Assembly: GCA_937915755.1 (NCBI GenBank) | Contig: CALGGR010000220.1 | Coordinates: 10,187-74,186 of the forward strand | Direction: 5' to 3' | Source: an uncultured Fretibacterium sp. | GTDB taxonomy: Bacteria; Synergistota; Synergistia; Synergistales; Aminobacteriaceae | DNA length: 64,000 bases | The notes under the pieces: generated by a model | The model's input: only the letters and a program-made list of their open reading frames with translations | Databases searched by the model: none | What the model was told of the DNA's origin: nothing | Shown: piece after piece, positions 1 to 8,799 of the stretch | Layout of the letters: every line of letters starts with the position of its first letter | Position numbering within the stretch: position 1 is the stretch's first letter | Position numbers and translations under genes: made by a program

Positions 1-2478
1 ACCCTTCCTCTTGTTGGCGAGATAAAGACGAGTTACCTCAACTATGCTATGAGCGTCATTGTCGGACGAGCTTTACCAGATGCCCGCGACGGCCTCAAAC
101 CTGTTCAGCGTCGTGTACTCTATGCAATGTCAGAATTAGGCCTCAAGCACAACACAGCCTACAAGAAGTCAGCGCGTATCGTCGGTGAAACTATGGGTAA
201 ATATCACCCTCACGGAGACTCGGCCATATATGACACGATGGTTCGTCTTGCCCAGAATTGGAACTTGCGATACACGCTCGTTGACGGTCAGGGAAACTTC
301 GGCTCGATCGACGGAGACAGCCCTGCGGCCATGCGTTACACCGAAGCAAGGCTAAGTCGTCCCGGAGAACTAATGCTCGCTAACCTCGACGAGGACACCG
401 TAGAATGGGGTCAGAACTTCGACGAATCCCTCAAAGAACCCCTGACGCTACCCTCAATCCTCCCGAATCTTCTCGTCAACGGCTCAACTGGAATCGCTGT
501 CGGAATGGCCACGAACATGCCGCCTCACAATTTACGTGAAGTCGCAAATTTATTCTGCTGGATGATCGACAACGGAATTGAACCTGAAGACGCAAGCACA
601 GCTGATATCTTGAAGATAATGCCCGGCCCTGACTTCCCTACAGGCGGAGAAATTCTAGGGCGCTCAGGAATACTTGAGGCTTACTCCACAGGTCGCGGGA
701 AAATCACGGTCAGGGGCAAGATGCACGTCGAGGAGTCAAAGCGAGGGAAACACAGCATCGTAATCACAGAGATTCCCTACAGCGTCAACAAAACCATGAT
801 GCTCGAAGCTATGGTCGAGGCTGTTCAGGAGAAGGAAATTGAGGGAGTCTCCGAGATGAGGGATGAGTCTGACAGGGACGGTCTCAGAATCGTCGTCGAA
901 CTCTCAAGGGACGCTGACGCAGATCTCATTATGAGGCAGCTATACCGGCACACGTCGTTGCAGACAACATTCGGCGTCATTAACCTTGCGCTCGTCGACA
1001 AGCACCCCGAAATCCTAAGCATTCAGCAGCTCCTCTCGATATTCCTGAACTACAGGCGCGAAGTCGTAAGGCGAAGAACTGAATACCGCCTGAAGCACGC
1101 TCAGGCACGCGAACACGTCATTGAAGGCCTCAAGAAAGCTCTAACTCACATTGAGCAGGTAATCCGGACAATACGCTCAACGAACAGCGCAGCAGAAGCA
1201 AAAGAAAGCCTGCAGTCAATACTCGGCTTCTCGGAAGTTCAGGCACAGGCTATCCTCGACATGAGGCTGCAGAGGCTCACTGGACTCGAACGCGAGAAAC
1301 TCGACGAGGAACAGTCGAAACTTCTTGCTGACATTTCCGGCTACAACGAGATTCTTGCTGACAGGAAAGTACTTGACGGCGTAATTCGCTCTGAACTTGT
1401 CGATTTGGCGGAACGTTTCGGTGATGACAGAAGGACGGCAATCGTTGAGGAAGTTCAGGAAGCTCTTGACGGAGATTTAATCCCTGAGGAGAACATCATA
1501 ATCACCCTCTCGAAGGACGGGTTAATCAAGCGTCAGCCCCTCGAATACTACCGGCTTCAGGCAACAGGCGGAAAGGGAAAGCGCGGTGCAACAATTCACG
1601 CCGATGACAGCATAGAGATGCTCAGCGTAACGAACACTCACCGCGATATATATTTCTTCACGAACACAGGCCGTGTAATGTCGCTGAAAGGCTACGAAGT
1701 CCCGGAGACTAAATCAGGAAAGGGAAAGCCAATCTCGCGCTACCTTCCTCTTGCTGAAAACGAGAGAATCGTGAACATTGCCGGAGACGGAGGCGGAAAC
1801 TTCAAGTACGCATTCTTCATAACGAGGCGGGGAATCGCAAAACGTGTAACCTTCAGCGAGCTTCTTCAGACGAAACGCGCAAAACGTATCATGAAGATGG
1901 ACGCGGGCGACGAGATTGCACAGGTAAGACTCACAACGGGAAAGAATGACATGGTCATCGTAACGAGGGACGGCCTTGCGCTGAGAGTTCCTGAGATTGA
2001 GTTCCGGCCATTGAGCAGGACAGCACGGGGGGCTATGGCAATACGTCTCAAGAAGAATGATTACGTCCTGAGCTGCGACCCTGTTACCGAACGCCGAACT
2101 ATCCTTGTAATCAGCGAGATGGGAATCGGGAAGCGAGTTGAGTTTGCATCATTCATGCCGCATCACAGGGGTACGGGCGGAATTTGCCTCATGGAGCTTA
2201 CGGAGAAGACCGGGAAATTATCCGGCAGCGTTTCCGTTAAAGACAGCGACGAGATTATCGCGATTTCCGCAAAGGGAAGAATGATTCGTATGCCCGTCGA
2301 AGGCATAAATATCATGAAGCGTCATTCAGTCGGCAATATAATTCTCAGGCTCGACGAGGGCGACTCAGTTGCCGATTTCAGCGTCATGAGAACTGAAGAA
2401 GACAACGACGAACTCACGGCCATGCTTCCATTTGACGACGAACAGGGAGAACAGGGACAGGAAGATGAGAATAGCTAG
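1..2478 (+). CDS. gyrA: DNA gyrase subunit A (5' end outside window)
   Basis: Catalytic subunit of DNA gyrase, which breaks and rejoins DNA to introduce negative supercoils. The reading frame is open from base 1 (TLPLVGEIKTSYLNYAMS), so the true start lies just upstream of the window. Visible are the quinolone-region motif HPHGDSAIYDTMV, with the wild-type Ser and Asp typical of susceptible enzymes, the active-site tyrosine in AMRYTEARLSR, and the coiled-coil gate. The C-terminal beta-pinwheel has a GyrA-box-like QATGGKGKRG, which favours GyrA over ParC. The protein ends in an acidic tail, as in many GyrA proteins. Its last 14 bases overlap the start of psd, so the three genes gyrA-psd-pssA are probably cotranscribed. 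Confidence 0.96.
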   Translation, partial: TLPLVGEIKTSYLNYAMSVIVGRALPDARDGLKPVQRRVLYAMSELGLKHNTAYKKSARIVGETMGKYHPHGDSAIYDTMVRLAQNWNLRYTLVDGQGNFGSIDGDSPAAMRYTEARLSRPGELMLANLDEDTVEWGQNFDESLKEPLTLPSILPNLLVNGSTGIAVGMATNMPPHNLREVANLFCWMIDNGIEPEDASTADILKIMPGPDFPTGGEILGRSGILEAYSTGRGKITVRGKMHVEESKRGKHSIVITEIPYSVNKTMMLEAMVEAVQEKEIEGVSEMRDESDRDGLRIVVELSRDADADLIMRQLYRHTSLQTTFGVINLALVDKHPEILSIQQLLSIFLNYRREVVRRRTEYRLKHAQAREHVIEGLKKALTHIEQVIRTIRSTNSAAEAKESLQSILGFSEVQAQAILDMRLQRLTGLEREKLDEEQSKLLADISGYNEILADRKVLDGVIRSELVDLAERFGDDRRTAIVEEVQEALDGDLIPEENIIITLSKDGLIKRQPLEYYRLQATGGKGKRGATIHADDSIEMLSVTNTHRDIYFFTNTGRVMSLKGYEVPETKSGKGKPISRYLPLAENERIVNIAGDGGGNFKYAFFITRRGIAKRVTFSELLQTKRAKRIMKMDAGDEIAQVRLTTGKNDMVIVTRDGLALRVPEIEFRPLSRTARGAMAIRLKKNDYVLSCDPVTERRTILVISEMGIGKRVEFASFMPHHRGTGGICLMELTEKTGKLSGSVSVKDSDEIIAISAKGRMIRMPVEGINIMKRHSVGNIILRLDEGDSVADFSVMRTEEDNDELTAMLPFDDEQGEQGQEDENS

Positions 2479-3085
2479 AGACGGAGTCCCGACAATAGCA
2501 TTCCTGACACTCTGCGCGGGGGCATTCGCGTTTATATCGTGGATACCCTGCGCGGTAATGCTTTTGTTGCTTGGATTGGTGCTGTGGTTCTTCCGGGACC
2601 CAGAGCGCTCGGCGGACTACAAGGACGGAGGATTCTATTCGCCCGCTGACGGAAAGATCGTCGAAATCTCGAATTGCTGCCACGAATTTACGGGCTACTC
2701 GGTGAAGGTCGGGATATTCATGAACGTATTCAGCGTCCACGTCAACAGGACACCCTGCACAGGACGTGTTGACTTTCTCAATTACGTTCCCGGAAAGAAG
2801 ATAGCCGCGTTCTCTCCGAAAGCCTCAGAAATCAACGAGCGAAATTATGTCGGACTTTCAACGCAATGGGGCGCGGTAATGATGGTACAGATTGCGGGGC
2901 TAGTAGCAAGAAGGATCGTTTGCAGACTGAGGCGCGGTGATGTCCTCGAAGCCGGGCAGCGTTACGGAATGATTAAGCTCGGCTCACGGGTTGACTTGTA
3001 CATGCCGGCTGATACAGTAGTTCGCGTGAAACTCGGCGAAAAAGTAAAGGCCGGAATAACATTGATAGGGGTTGTGAAAGGTTGA
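2465..3085 (+). CDS. psd: phosphatidylserine decarboxylase proenzyme
   Basis: Converts phosphatidylserine to phosphatidylethanolamine at the membrane. About 206 residues, matching the short Psd class. The N-terminus has two hydrophobic segments, followed by the conserved FMNVFSVHVNRTP block. Near the C-terminus is the self-cleavage motif KLGSRVD, where the serine becomes the pyruvoyl cofactor of the alpha chain. I chose the ATG at 2465 because AGGAAG sits directly before it; an in-frame ATG at 2432 lies deep inside gyrA and lacks a ribosome site. The gene overlaps the gyrA 3' end, and its TGA overlaps the TTG start of pssA. It therefore makes the two-step PE pathway in reverse gene order. Confidence 0.94.
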   Translation: MRIARDGVPTIAFLTLCAGAFAFISWIPCAVMLLLLGLVLWFFRDPERSADYKDGGFYSPADGKIVEISNCCHEFTGYSVKVGIFMNVFSVHVNRTPCTGRVDFLNYVPGKKIAAFSPKASEINERNYVGLSTQWGAVMMVQIAGLVARRIVCRLRRGDVLEAGQRYGMIKLGSRVDLYMPADTVVRVKLGEKVKAGITLIGVVKG

Positions 3086-3846
3086 GAAGTTTGCTGAAGA
3101 TAAGGCGGATAATGGGACGTAAAGGGAAGAAGAAGCCGATGGAGTTCAAGCACATTCTGCCCAACATGGTAACGAGCGGGAATTTGCTCTGCGGATTGTT
3201 CTCGCTGATACTGGTGCTTCATGGCCGATATGTTCCGGCGGCGTGGCTGGTATTCTTCGCGGTGATATTCGACGGTTTCGACGGTAAGGTTGCGAGAATG
3301 CTGGGCGGAGGCTCACAGTTCGGAATGGAGTTCGACAGCCTGGCGGACTTGGTGAGCTTCGGGGTTGCGCCTGCGATATTGCTGTACGAGGTCTCAATGA
3401 GGGGGCTTCACTTTGCTGGTGCGGTAATATCGTGCTTCTTTGCGCTCTGCGTGGCACTGAGGCTCGCGCGCTTCAACGTTGTGCATGTTCCCGGACCGTT
3501 TCAGGGGCTTCCGTGCCCTGCGGGTGGATTGTTCGTGTCGTCATTCGTAATTGCTGGCGTGAATCTTCCTGCGCTTGCGATGGCTGTGGTGATGGCACTG
3601 ACGGGCTTCCTCATGATTTCGAGCATACCATACGCGAACATGAAGAAGCTGACGAAGAAGACTGCCGACGGAATGAAGTGCCTTGCGCTATTCTCGATGA
3701 TGGTGCTTTCGTTCGTGTTCATGAAGAAGGGTGCGCCGATGTTCCTGTTTGCGATGTATATTGCGAGCGGGCTTATACGGTTTGACTGGGGTCAGTGGCT
3801 CTTGAAGCCGGAAGCGCGGGACGAGGCATTGAATCATAAGAACTAG
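3082..3846 (+). CDS. pssA: CDP-diacylglycerol-serine O-phosphatidyltransferase
   Basis: Integral membrane enzyme joining serine to CDP-diacylglycerol; its product phosphatidylserine is the substrate of the upstream Psd. The CDP-alcohol phosphotransferase signature D-G-x2-A-R-x8-G-x3-D-x3-D is complete at about residues 67-89 (DGKVAR ... GMEFDSLAD). Several hydrophobic segments follow. The start is ambiguous. TTG at 3082 overlaps the psd stop (TTGA) and follows GAAAGG. The ATG at 3112 has a better AAGGCGG site five bases upstream and would give MGRKGKK, a basic cytoplasmic N-terminus. A hairpin terminator follows the stop. Confidence 0.92.
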   Translation: MRSLLKIRRIMGRKGKKKPMEFKHILPNMVTSGNLLCGLFSLILVLHGRYVPAAWLVFFAVIFDGFDGKVARMLGGGSQFGMEFDSLADLVSFGVAPAILLYEVSMRGLHFAGAVISCFFALCVALRLARFNVVHVPGPFQGLPCPAGGLFVSSFVIAGVNLPALAMAVVMALTGFLMISSIPYANMKKLTKKTADGMKCLALFSMMVLSFVFMKKGAPMFLFAMYIASGLIRFDWGQWLLKPEARDEALNHKN

Positions 3847-3861
3847 TGTTTGAAGATTGAG

Positions 3862-3892
3862 AGACTCGCTGAAGAGGCGGGTCTTTATTTTT
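3862..3892 (+). terminator. intrinsic terminator after pssA
   Basis: AGACTCGC and GCGGGTCT form an 8-bp stem (one G-U pair) around a 7-base loop, followed by TTTATTTTT. It closes the gyrA-psd-pssA transcription unit. Confidence 0.8.
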
Positions 3893-3935
3893 ACGCGAAA
3901 ATACTCATCTTGAAAAAGTACAAAACAGCAAGGTG

Positions 3936-3944
3936 TGATATAAT
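3936..3944 (+). promoter_or_regulatory. probable extended -10 promoter for the surface protein at 4097
   Basis: TGATATAAT forms an extended -10 element about 150 bases before the start codon. No good -35 lies at normal spacing (a TTGAAA at 3910 is 23 bases away). The implied leader contains a small GGGG/CCCC hairpin near 3979-3996 and ends in the strong site TTGGAGGT. Confidence 0.4.
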
Positions 3945-4096
3945 TACTGCTGTCAAAAAAATACCTACACATGATTTCGGGGTGTATATATCCCCTAGTT
4001 TACCTTGCTAAATGTGTATTATAACATAATTGCGAATGGTTGGCGGTCATGTGTCTTTATGGTTTTGACAAAATATCCCATTGGAGGTAAAAAAGC

Positions 4097-7000
4097 ATGA
4101 AGAAGTACATAGCGTCATTCATGGTTGTGTGTCTGCTCTTGATGTGTTCGAGTGCATGGGCGGACTACTGGAACGAGGGTCATTCAGGAACGGAGGCCGA
4201 TCCGTATGTGATTGACACGAATGCGGATCTGGTCGCGCTGAGGGATAGGGTGAACGCAGGAACTGAGTCGGCGGATATGTATTACAAGCTGACTGAGAAC
4301 CTGAACATCTCGCAGATAACGGACTGGGTTTATATCGGCGGTACAGAAGCTCGTGCGTTCACGGGACATTTTGACGGCAACGGGAAGGCCATTCAGGTCA
4401 ACATCAACAGAGGAGCCTCATCTGCTAGTCTGTTCGGGCATGTCAATACTGAGGCAAATACATACGCCGTTAAGAATCTCACGGTCAGCGGAACAGTCGC
4501 TGGACGCTGGGCAGCTGGTGTTGCTATGGATTTATACTCAGGAATTATTGACAACTGCACTTTTACAGGTAAGTTGTCAAGAGCTGTTGATTGGCGTGGT
4601 TATGATGGTAACGTAGGCGGTATTGTCGAATACATGACAGGCGGAAAAATCACGAACTGTACTGTAACTGCAACAATGACAGGAGCCGACCGCGGCACAG
4701 AATATGGCGGTGGCATTGTCGGTTACATGACAGGGGGCAGCATTGAGAACTGCAAAGTTGAAGGTACAACTCTCTCAACATTCAACTGTGCGGGTGGCAT
4801 TGCCGGATATGCCAAGATAGCAAACTTTGAGGCAATCAAGAACTGCACATTCTCAGGCACGGTGAACGCAGGGAAAAGTGGCAGTTACAGTGGGGGTATC
4901 GTAGGTTATATTGAGGGCGGAAATCTCCAGAACAACCACGTAACCGCAGATACTAACGCGAGTTCATCAGTGTCGGGCAAAGGCTACGTAGGCGGAATCG
5001 TGGGACGCATCGGCGAGGCAACAGTTGTCGAAAGCTGTGATGTCTCATCGCTCGTAACGGTCTCCGGCGGCTCTCAGGCAATCGGCGGAATCGTCGGCCT
5101 CATGAACGCATCGACAGTACGCAATAATCAGTCCCACGCTACGATTTCGGGAGACGTTACCAACATGGGTGGCGTGGTCGGGAAACTCGACGCGTCAAGC
5201 TACGAAATCAACAACAACCGCTACAGTTCCGCAGAACACAGCATCGGCAACAACGCTCAGGGTGTCCCAAGCGAGGAAGGCTGTATCAGGGTCGGCGCAA
5301 GCATCGCGATCACGCCAGACTCACTCCCTGAAGCAGTAGCCAACAGCGAATACACCGTAACCCTCACAACCGACTCGACAACCGCTGTGGTATGGACACT
5401 CACGAACGGTACTAGTCTCCCCGAAGGTCTCACGCTCGGAAGGTCAACAGGAATAATCTCAGGCACTCCAACAACAGCAGGAAGCTACACCTTCACGGTC
5501 AAGGCCAGCCCGCTGTCAGGTGCGCCAGCAACAAAGCAGTTCACGCTGACGGTTCTGGGAACGAGGCTCACGATAACAACGACATCGCTTCCTTCCGGCA
5601 CGGCAGGCACAGATTACAGCGCAACGTTCGTATCGAATCCTGCGGGGGCTTCGTGGTCAGTGGAATCGGGGACGCTTCCGGCTGGTCTAACGCTCAATTC
5701 ATCGGGCGTGATTTCTGGTAAACCAACAACAGCAGGGACAACGACCTCAACCTTCAGGGTAAAGGCGACATTAGGCTCTCAGAGTGTGTCAAAAGAGTTC
5801 AGCATCACTATAAACGGATCCGGGCCGGCAATCAGGATTACAACAACGAGTCTCCCATCTGGGACAGTCAACGCATCATACTCGGCCATACTCGCGGCCG
5901 ACTCTTCGGCGGTAACATGGTCTATAGCTTCGGGAAGTCTTCCGGCGGGGCTGACACTGAGCAATTCGGGAACAATCTCAGGAACTCCGACGACTGCGGG
6001 GACATCGACATTCACGGTCAGAGCTGTATCGGGCTCAGTAAGTGCGACGAGGGAACTCAGAATCACAATAACGGGTGGGCCAAGTCTCAGGATAACAACA
6101 ATGAGTCTTCCAGCAGGAACGGTAAATGCGTCATATTCGGCTGTACTTGCTGTTAACTCATCGGCGGTAACGTGGTCGATAGCTTCTGGAAGTCTTCCGG
6201 CGGGGCTGACACTCAGCAATTCAGGAACGATTTCGGGTACGCCGACGGCTGCAGGAACATCGACATTCACCGTGAAAGCGACATCAGGCTCGAACAGTGC
6301 GGAGAAAGAACTCAGCATCACAATCAATACGCCGACAGGTATAACGATCACTACGGAAGATGTTCCAAACGGTACGGCAGGAAAGACATACACCGCACGA
6401 CTTACCTCATCTGCAAGTAATGCGACATGGTCGGTAAGTTCCGGGAGTCTTCCTGATGGTCTCACGCTCAGTGCCAGAGGATTGATTTCTGGTATACCAT
6501 CTGAACCGGGAACCTACAGCTTCACTGTACGCGCATCAAGCGGTTCTGCCTCAGCGGAAAAGGCATTCAGCCTGATAATAGAAGGTACAGCGATCACCAT
6601 AATGACAACAAGGCTTCCTTCAGGCGTTGTAGGCACGGAATATTCCGGCGCGCTTACATCAAATCCTACTGATACTGTTTGGTCGGTGTCATTTGGAAGT
6701 CTTCCGCCTGGTCTAACGCTGAGTTCATTGGGCATAATCTCTGGCACTCCAACTTTCGACGGGACATCAACTTTCACTGTCAGCGCAGCATCGGGCTCGT
6801 CAAGAACGACAAAGAACCTCAGCATTACGATTAATGCACTTGCCGTTACGACTTCCAGTCTTCCCAGCGGGGCTGTAGGAGATACATATAGCAGGCTTCT
6901 CACGTCGAATGGTTCAAATGTAACTTGGTCAGTAAGTTCCGGGCATTTCCCGGAAGGGTTGACTCTCAACAGCCAGACAGGGTTAATCTCAGGAACGCTC

Positions 7001-7198
7001 ACAACATTAGGCACTTATAACTTCACCGTACAGGCAAGAAACTCTTATGCCAGCGCGTCGAAGTCATATACCGTGAACGTAAGAGACACAGGCTCAGGCG
7101 GCAGCAGTGCAAGTTCAGGGGGAGGCGGAGGCTGTAATTCTTCGCTCGGGATTATGGCCATCGCGGTTCTGGGCTTCGCGTTGAGGAAGAAGCAGTAA
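4097..7198 (+). CDS. secreted GLUG / putative-Ig repeat surface protein with Synergist-CTERM tail
   Basis: A 1033-residue exported surface protein of unknown ligand. It starts with a clear signal peptide (about residues 1-22, ending SSAWA). Residues about 110-370 hold GLUG-like repeats with the pattern GGIVGYMTGGSIENC. Residues about 400-995 contain seven tandem putative Ig domains of about 85 residues, each with SLPSGT...LPAGLTL...GTISGTPT. The tail is Ser/Gly-rich, then GGGGGCNSS, a hydrophobic helix and RKKQ, the layout of the Synergist-CTERM sorting signal. Ribosome site GGAGGT precedes the ATG. An adhesin or cell-surface role is inference from architecture. The gene stands alone, bounded by its own promoter region and terminator. 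Confidence 0.88.
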   Translation: MKKYIASFMVVCLLLMCSSAWADYWNEGHSGTEADPYVIDTNADLVALRDRVNAGTESADMYYKLTENLNISQITDWVYIGGTEARAFTGHFDGNGKAIQVNINRGASSASLFGHVNTEANTYAVKNLTVSGTVAGRWAAGVAMDLYSGIIDNCTFTGKLSRAVDWRGYDGNVGGIVEYMTGGKITNCTVTATMTGADRGTEYGGGIVGYMTGGSIENCKVEGTTLSTFNCAGGIAGYAKIANFEAIKNCTFSGTVNAGKSGSYSGGIVGYIEGGNLQNNHVTADTNASSSVSGKGYVGGIVGRIGEATVVESCDVSSLVTVSGGSQAIGGIVGLMNASTVRNNQSHATISGDVTNMGGVVGKLDASSYEINNNRYSSAEHSIGNNAQGVPSEEGCIRVGASIAITPDSLPEAVANSEYTVTLTTDSTTAVVWTLTNGTSLPEGLTLGRSTGIISGTPTTAGSYTFTVKASPLSGAPATKQFTLTVLGTRLTITTTSLPSGTAGTDYSATFVSNPAGASWSVESGTLPAGLTLNSSGVISGKPTTAGTTTSTFRVKATLGSQSVSKEFSITINGSGPAIRITTTSLPSGTVNASYSAILAADSSAVTWSIASGSLPAGLTLSNSGTISGTPTTAGTSTFTVRAVSGSVSATRELRITITGGPSLRITTMSLPAGTVNASYSAVLAVNSSAVTWSIASGSLPAGLTLSNSGTISGTPTAAGTSTFTVKATSGSNSAEKELSITINTPTGITITTEDVPNGTAGKTYTARLTSSASNATWSVSSGSLPDGLTLSARGLISGIPSEPGTYSFTVRASSGSASAEKAFSLIIEGTAITIMTTRLPSGVVGTEYSGALTSNPTDTVWSVSFGSLPPGLTLSSLGIISGTPTFDGTSTFTVSAASGSSRTTKNLSITINALAVTTSSLPSGAVGDTYSRLLTSNGSNVTWSVSSGHFPEGLTLNSQTGLISGTLTTLGTYNFTVQARNSYASASKSYTVNVRDTGSGGSSASSGGGGGCNSSLGIMAIAVLGFALRKKQ
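5911..6280 (+). repeat. near-identical tandem Ig-domain repeats 3 and 4
   Basis: Within the surface protein, a segment of about 113 bases (5911-6023) recurs 255 bases downstream (6166-6278) with few differences, mostly silent. This is a recent 85-codon duplication of one Ig-like unit and a likely site of repeat-number variation. The other five copies are clearly diverged. Confidence 0.75.
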
Positions 7199-7213
7199 AC
7201 GGGAAAGAATCCT

Positions 7214-7246
7214 GCTCCCCTTGCGTTAATGTGAGGGGAGCTTTTT
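7214..7246 (+). terminator. terminator of the surface-protein gene
   Basis: Perfect 7-bp stem GCTCCCC/GGGGAGC with a 14-base loop followed directly by TTTTT, 15 bases after the stop codon. Confidence 0.85.
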
Positions 7247-7271
7247 GTGCGGTCAACATTCATGTTACACA

Positions 7272-7303
7272 CAAAAAAAATAACCTCCGGCATTACCCGG
7301 AGG
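7272..7303 (-). terminator. terminator of rpsT
   Basis: On the minus strand CCTCCGG/CCGGAGG forms a perfect stem with a 6-base loop followed by TTATTTTTTTT. It lies 20 bases beyond the rpsT stop. Confidence 0.88.
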
Positions 7304-7322
7304 CCGTGAGATTTCGTGTGTG

Positions 7323-7589
7323 TTATGCGTTCATTGCCTTCATACGGCGCGACATTAACTCTTTGCGTCTTGCGGCTGTATTCCTGTGCATCACGCCCTT
7401 CACTACTGCTTTGTCGATTACGCTCTGTGCTGTGTTGAAACTCTTTGCGGCCTCATCTTTGTTGCCAGAGTCTACAGCTTCGAGTACTCTCTTAACGGCG
7501 GTCTTGCATCTTGATGTCCAGTATTTGTTGTACAGCCTGTTACGCTCGGCTATTCTTACGCGCCTTTCAGCGGATTTCTTGTTCGGCAT
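7323..7589 (-). CDS. rpsT: 30S ribosomal protein S20
   Basis: Small-subunit ribosomal protein that binds 16S rRNA. 88 residues, the usual length. It opens with MPNKKSAERRVR, is rich in Lys/Arg, and carries the conserved helical core with KGVMHRNTAARRKELMSRR at the C-terminus. AGGGAGCG precedes the ATG. The gene lies 28 bases downstream of tRNA-Leu on the same strand, so read-through from the tRNA/manC unit is possible. A strong terminator follows. Confidence 0.96.
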   Translation of the reverse strand: MPNKKSAERRVRIAERNRLYNKYWTSRCKTAVKRVLEAVDSGNKDEAAKSFNTAQSVIDKAVVKGVMHRNTAARRKELMSRRMKAMNA

Positions 7590-7617
7590 AAATTTCGCTC
7601 CCTGAATATTTTTGTGA

Positions 7618-7703
7618 TGGTGCCGGAGGGGAGACTCGAACTCCCACAGAGTTGCCCCCGGCGGATTTTGAGTCCGCTGCGTCTACCATTCCGCCACTCC
7701 GGC
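7618..7703 (-). tRNA. tRNA-Leu (anticodon CAA)
   Basis: Reads GCCGGAG at the 5' end, pairing with CTCCGGC at the 3' end, then discriminator A and an encoded CCA (7618-7620). The anticodon arm is GCGGA-CTCAAAA-TCCGC, giving anticodon CAA. The long variable region CGGGGGCAACTCT is typical of class II leucine tRNAs, and AGTTCGAG marks the T loop. About 86 bases with CCA. It lies between manC and rpsT on the minus strand. Confidence 0.96.
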
Positions 7704-7735
7704 TTTCGATTATATGGAATAAGATACACTCTGAT

Positions 7736-8797
7736 TTATATTTTGTCAAACATTCCGTTTTCTTTCAAGTATTTCACGGCCTTCCTGACTTCCTGAGACG
7801 CACCCCTTCTCGTTATGAAAAGCGCATCAGGAGTATCGACCACAACAATATCATTCACCATATTCAGGACAGCAAGTTTCTCCTGCGAATGAACAAAGCA
7901 GTTATGCCCATCAAGAATCACAGCGTTCCCCGAAACAACGTTCCTTTTCTCGTCGCACTCCATGACATCATCATGAAGCGCGTCCCATGACCCAACGTCA
8001 GACCACCCCGAATTGAACAGCGGAACAACAGCCATCCTCTCGGCCTTCTCCATTACGGCGTTGTCGAACGATATATTTTTGACGGATGCGAAATTTTCCC
8101 GAACGTTTCTATTTATTGCAAGCTCGAATAATTCCGGGTCAGCGTGTTCAAGCTCACGGTAGAGGCTCTTGGGAGTTAAAACGAATATCCCCCCGTTCCA
8201 GAGGTAATTACCGTCAGCAAGATAACCTTGTGCGGTCCTCAAGTCCGGCTTCTCAATGAATGCCTCAGCCTCGTAGTATCCTCCCTCAATTTCCTGCCCC
8301 TGCCGAATATATCCGAAGCCCGTCTCAGGTCTCACAGGAGCGATCCCCAGCGTCGCAATGTAGCCATCGTCAGCCGCCTTAATTCCAAGCGTGAGAGCAT
8401 CAGTAAATGCCTTAACGTTACGTATGAATGCGTCGCTAGGCACTATCACCATTACATCATCATCACCCGCGCCCTGCCTTCTAAGTTCCTCAGACGCAAG
8501 AAGAATAGCAGGTGCTGTCCCTCTTGCAAACGGCTCCTCAATGATGAAGTTCTCAGGAAGATTGTCTTCACCGAAAATTTCGCCGGTCTGAGACATTACA
8601 AGGTCATGCCATTTTGCGTCCGATATTACTCGGAGTGATGAGAGGGTTACGGCGTTAATCATTCGCAGAGCCGTAGTCTGCAACAAAGTCTTCTCATCGT
8701 AGAGCCTGATGAACTGTTTGGGGAAGTTTTCCCTCGACAATGGCCAGAGCCTCGTCCCGCTTCCTCCGCTCAATATAAGCCCGTAAATATTCCTCAT
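7736..8797 (-). CDS. manC: mannose-1-phosphate guanylyltransferase
   Basis: Makes GDP-mannose from GTP and mannose 1-phosphate for surface polysaccharides. The N-terminal nucleotidyltransferase signature SGGSGTRLWPLSRENFPKQF is intact, with the IVPSDA metal-binding region and FIEKP further on. At 353 residues it is a stand-alone pyrophosphorylase, lacking the C-terminal phosphomannose isomerase domain of bifunctional enzymes. It begins two bases after the stop of the M23 peptidase gene, so the pair is probably translated from one message. The tRNA-Leu gene follows 32 bases later. Confidence 0.92.
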   Translation of the reverse strand: MRNIYGLILSGGSGTRLWPLSRENFPKQFIRLYDEKTLLQTTALRMINAVTLSSLRVISDAKWHDLVMSQTGEIFGEDNLPENFIIEEPFARGTAPAILLASEELRRQGAGDDDVMVIVPSDAFIRNVKAFTDALTLGIKAADDGYIATLGIAPVRPETGFGYIRQGQEIEGGYYEAEAFIEKPDLRTAQGYLADGNYLWNGGIFVLTPKSLYRELEHADPELFELAINRNVRENFASVKNISFDNAVMEKAERMAVVPLFNSGWSDVGSWDALHDDVMECDEKRNVVSGNAVILDGHNCFVHSQEKLAVLNMVNDIVVVDTPDALFITRRGASQEVRKAVKYLKENGMFDKI

Positions 8798-8799
8798 GG

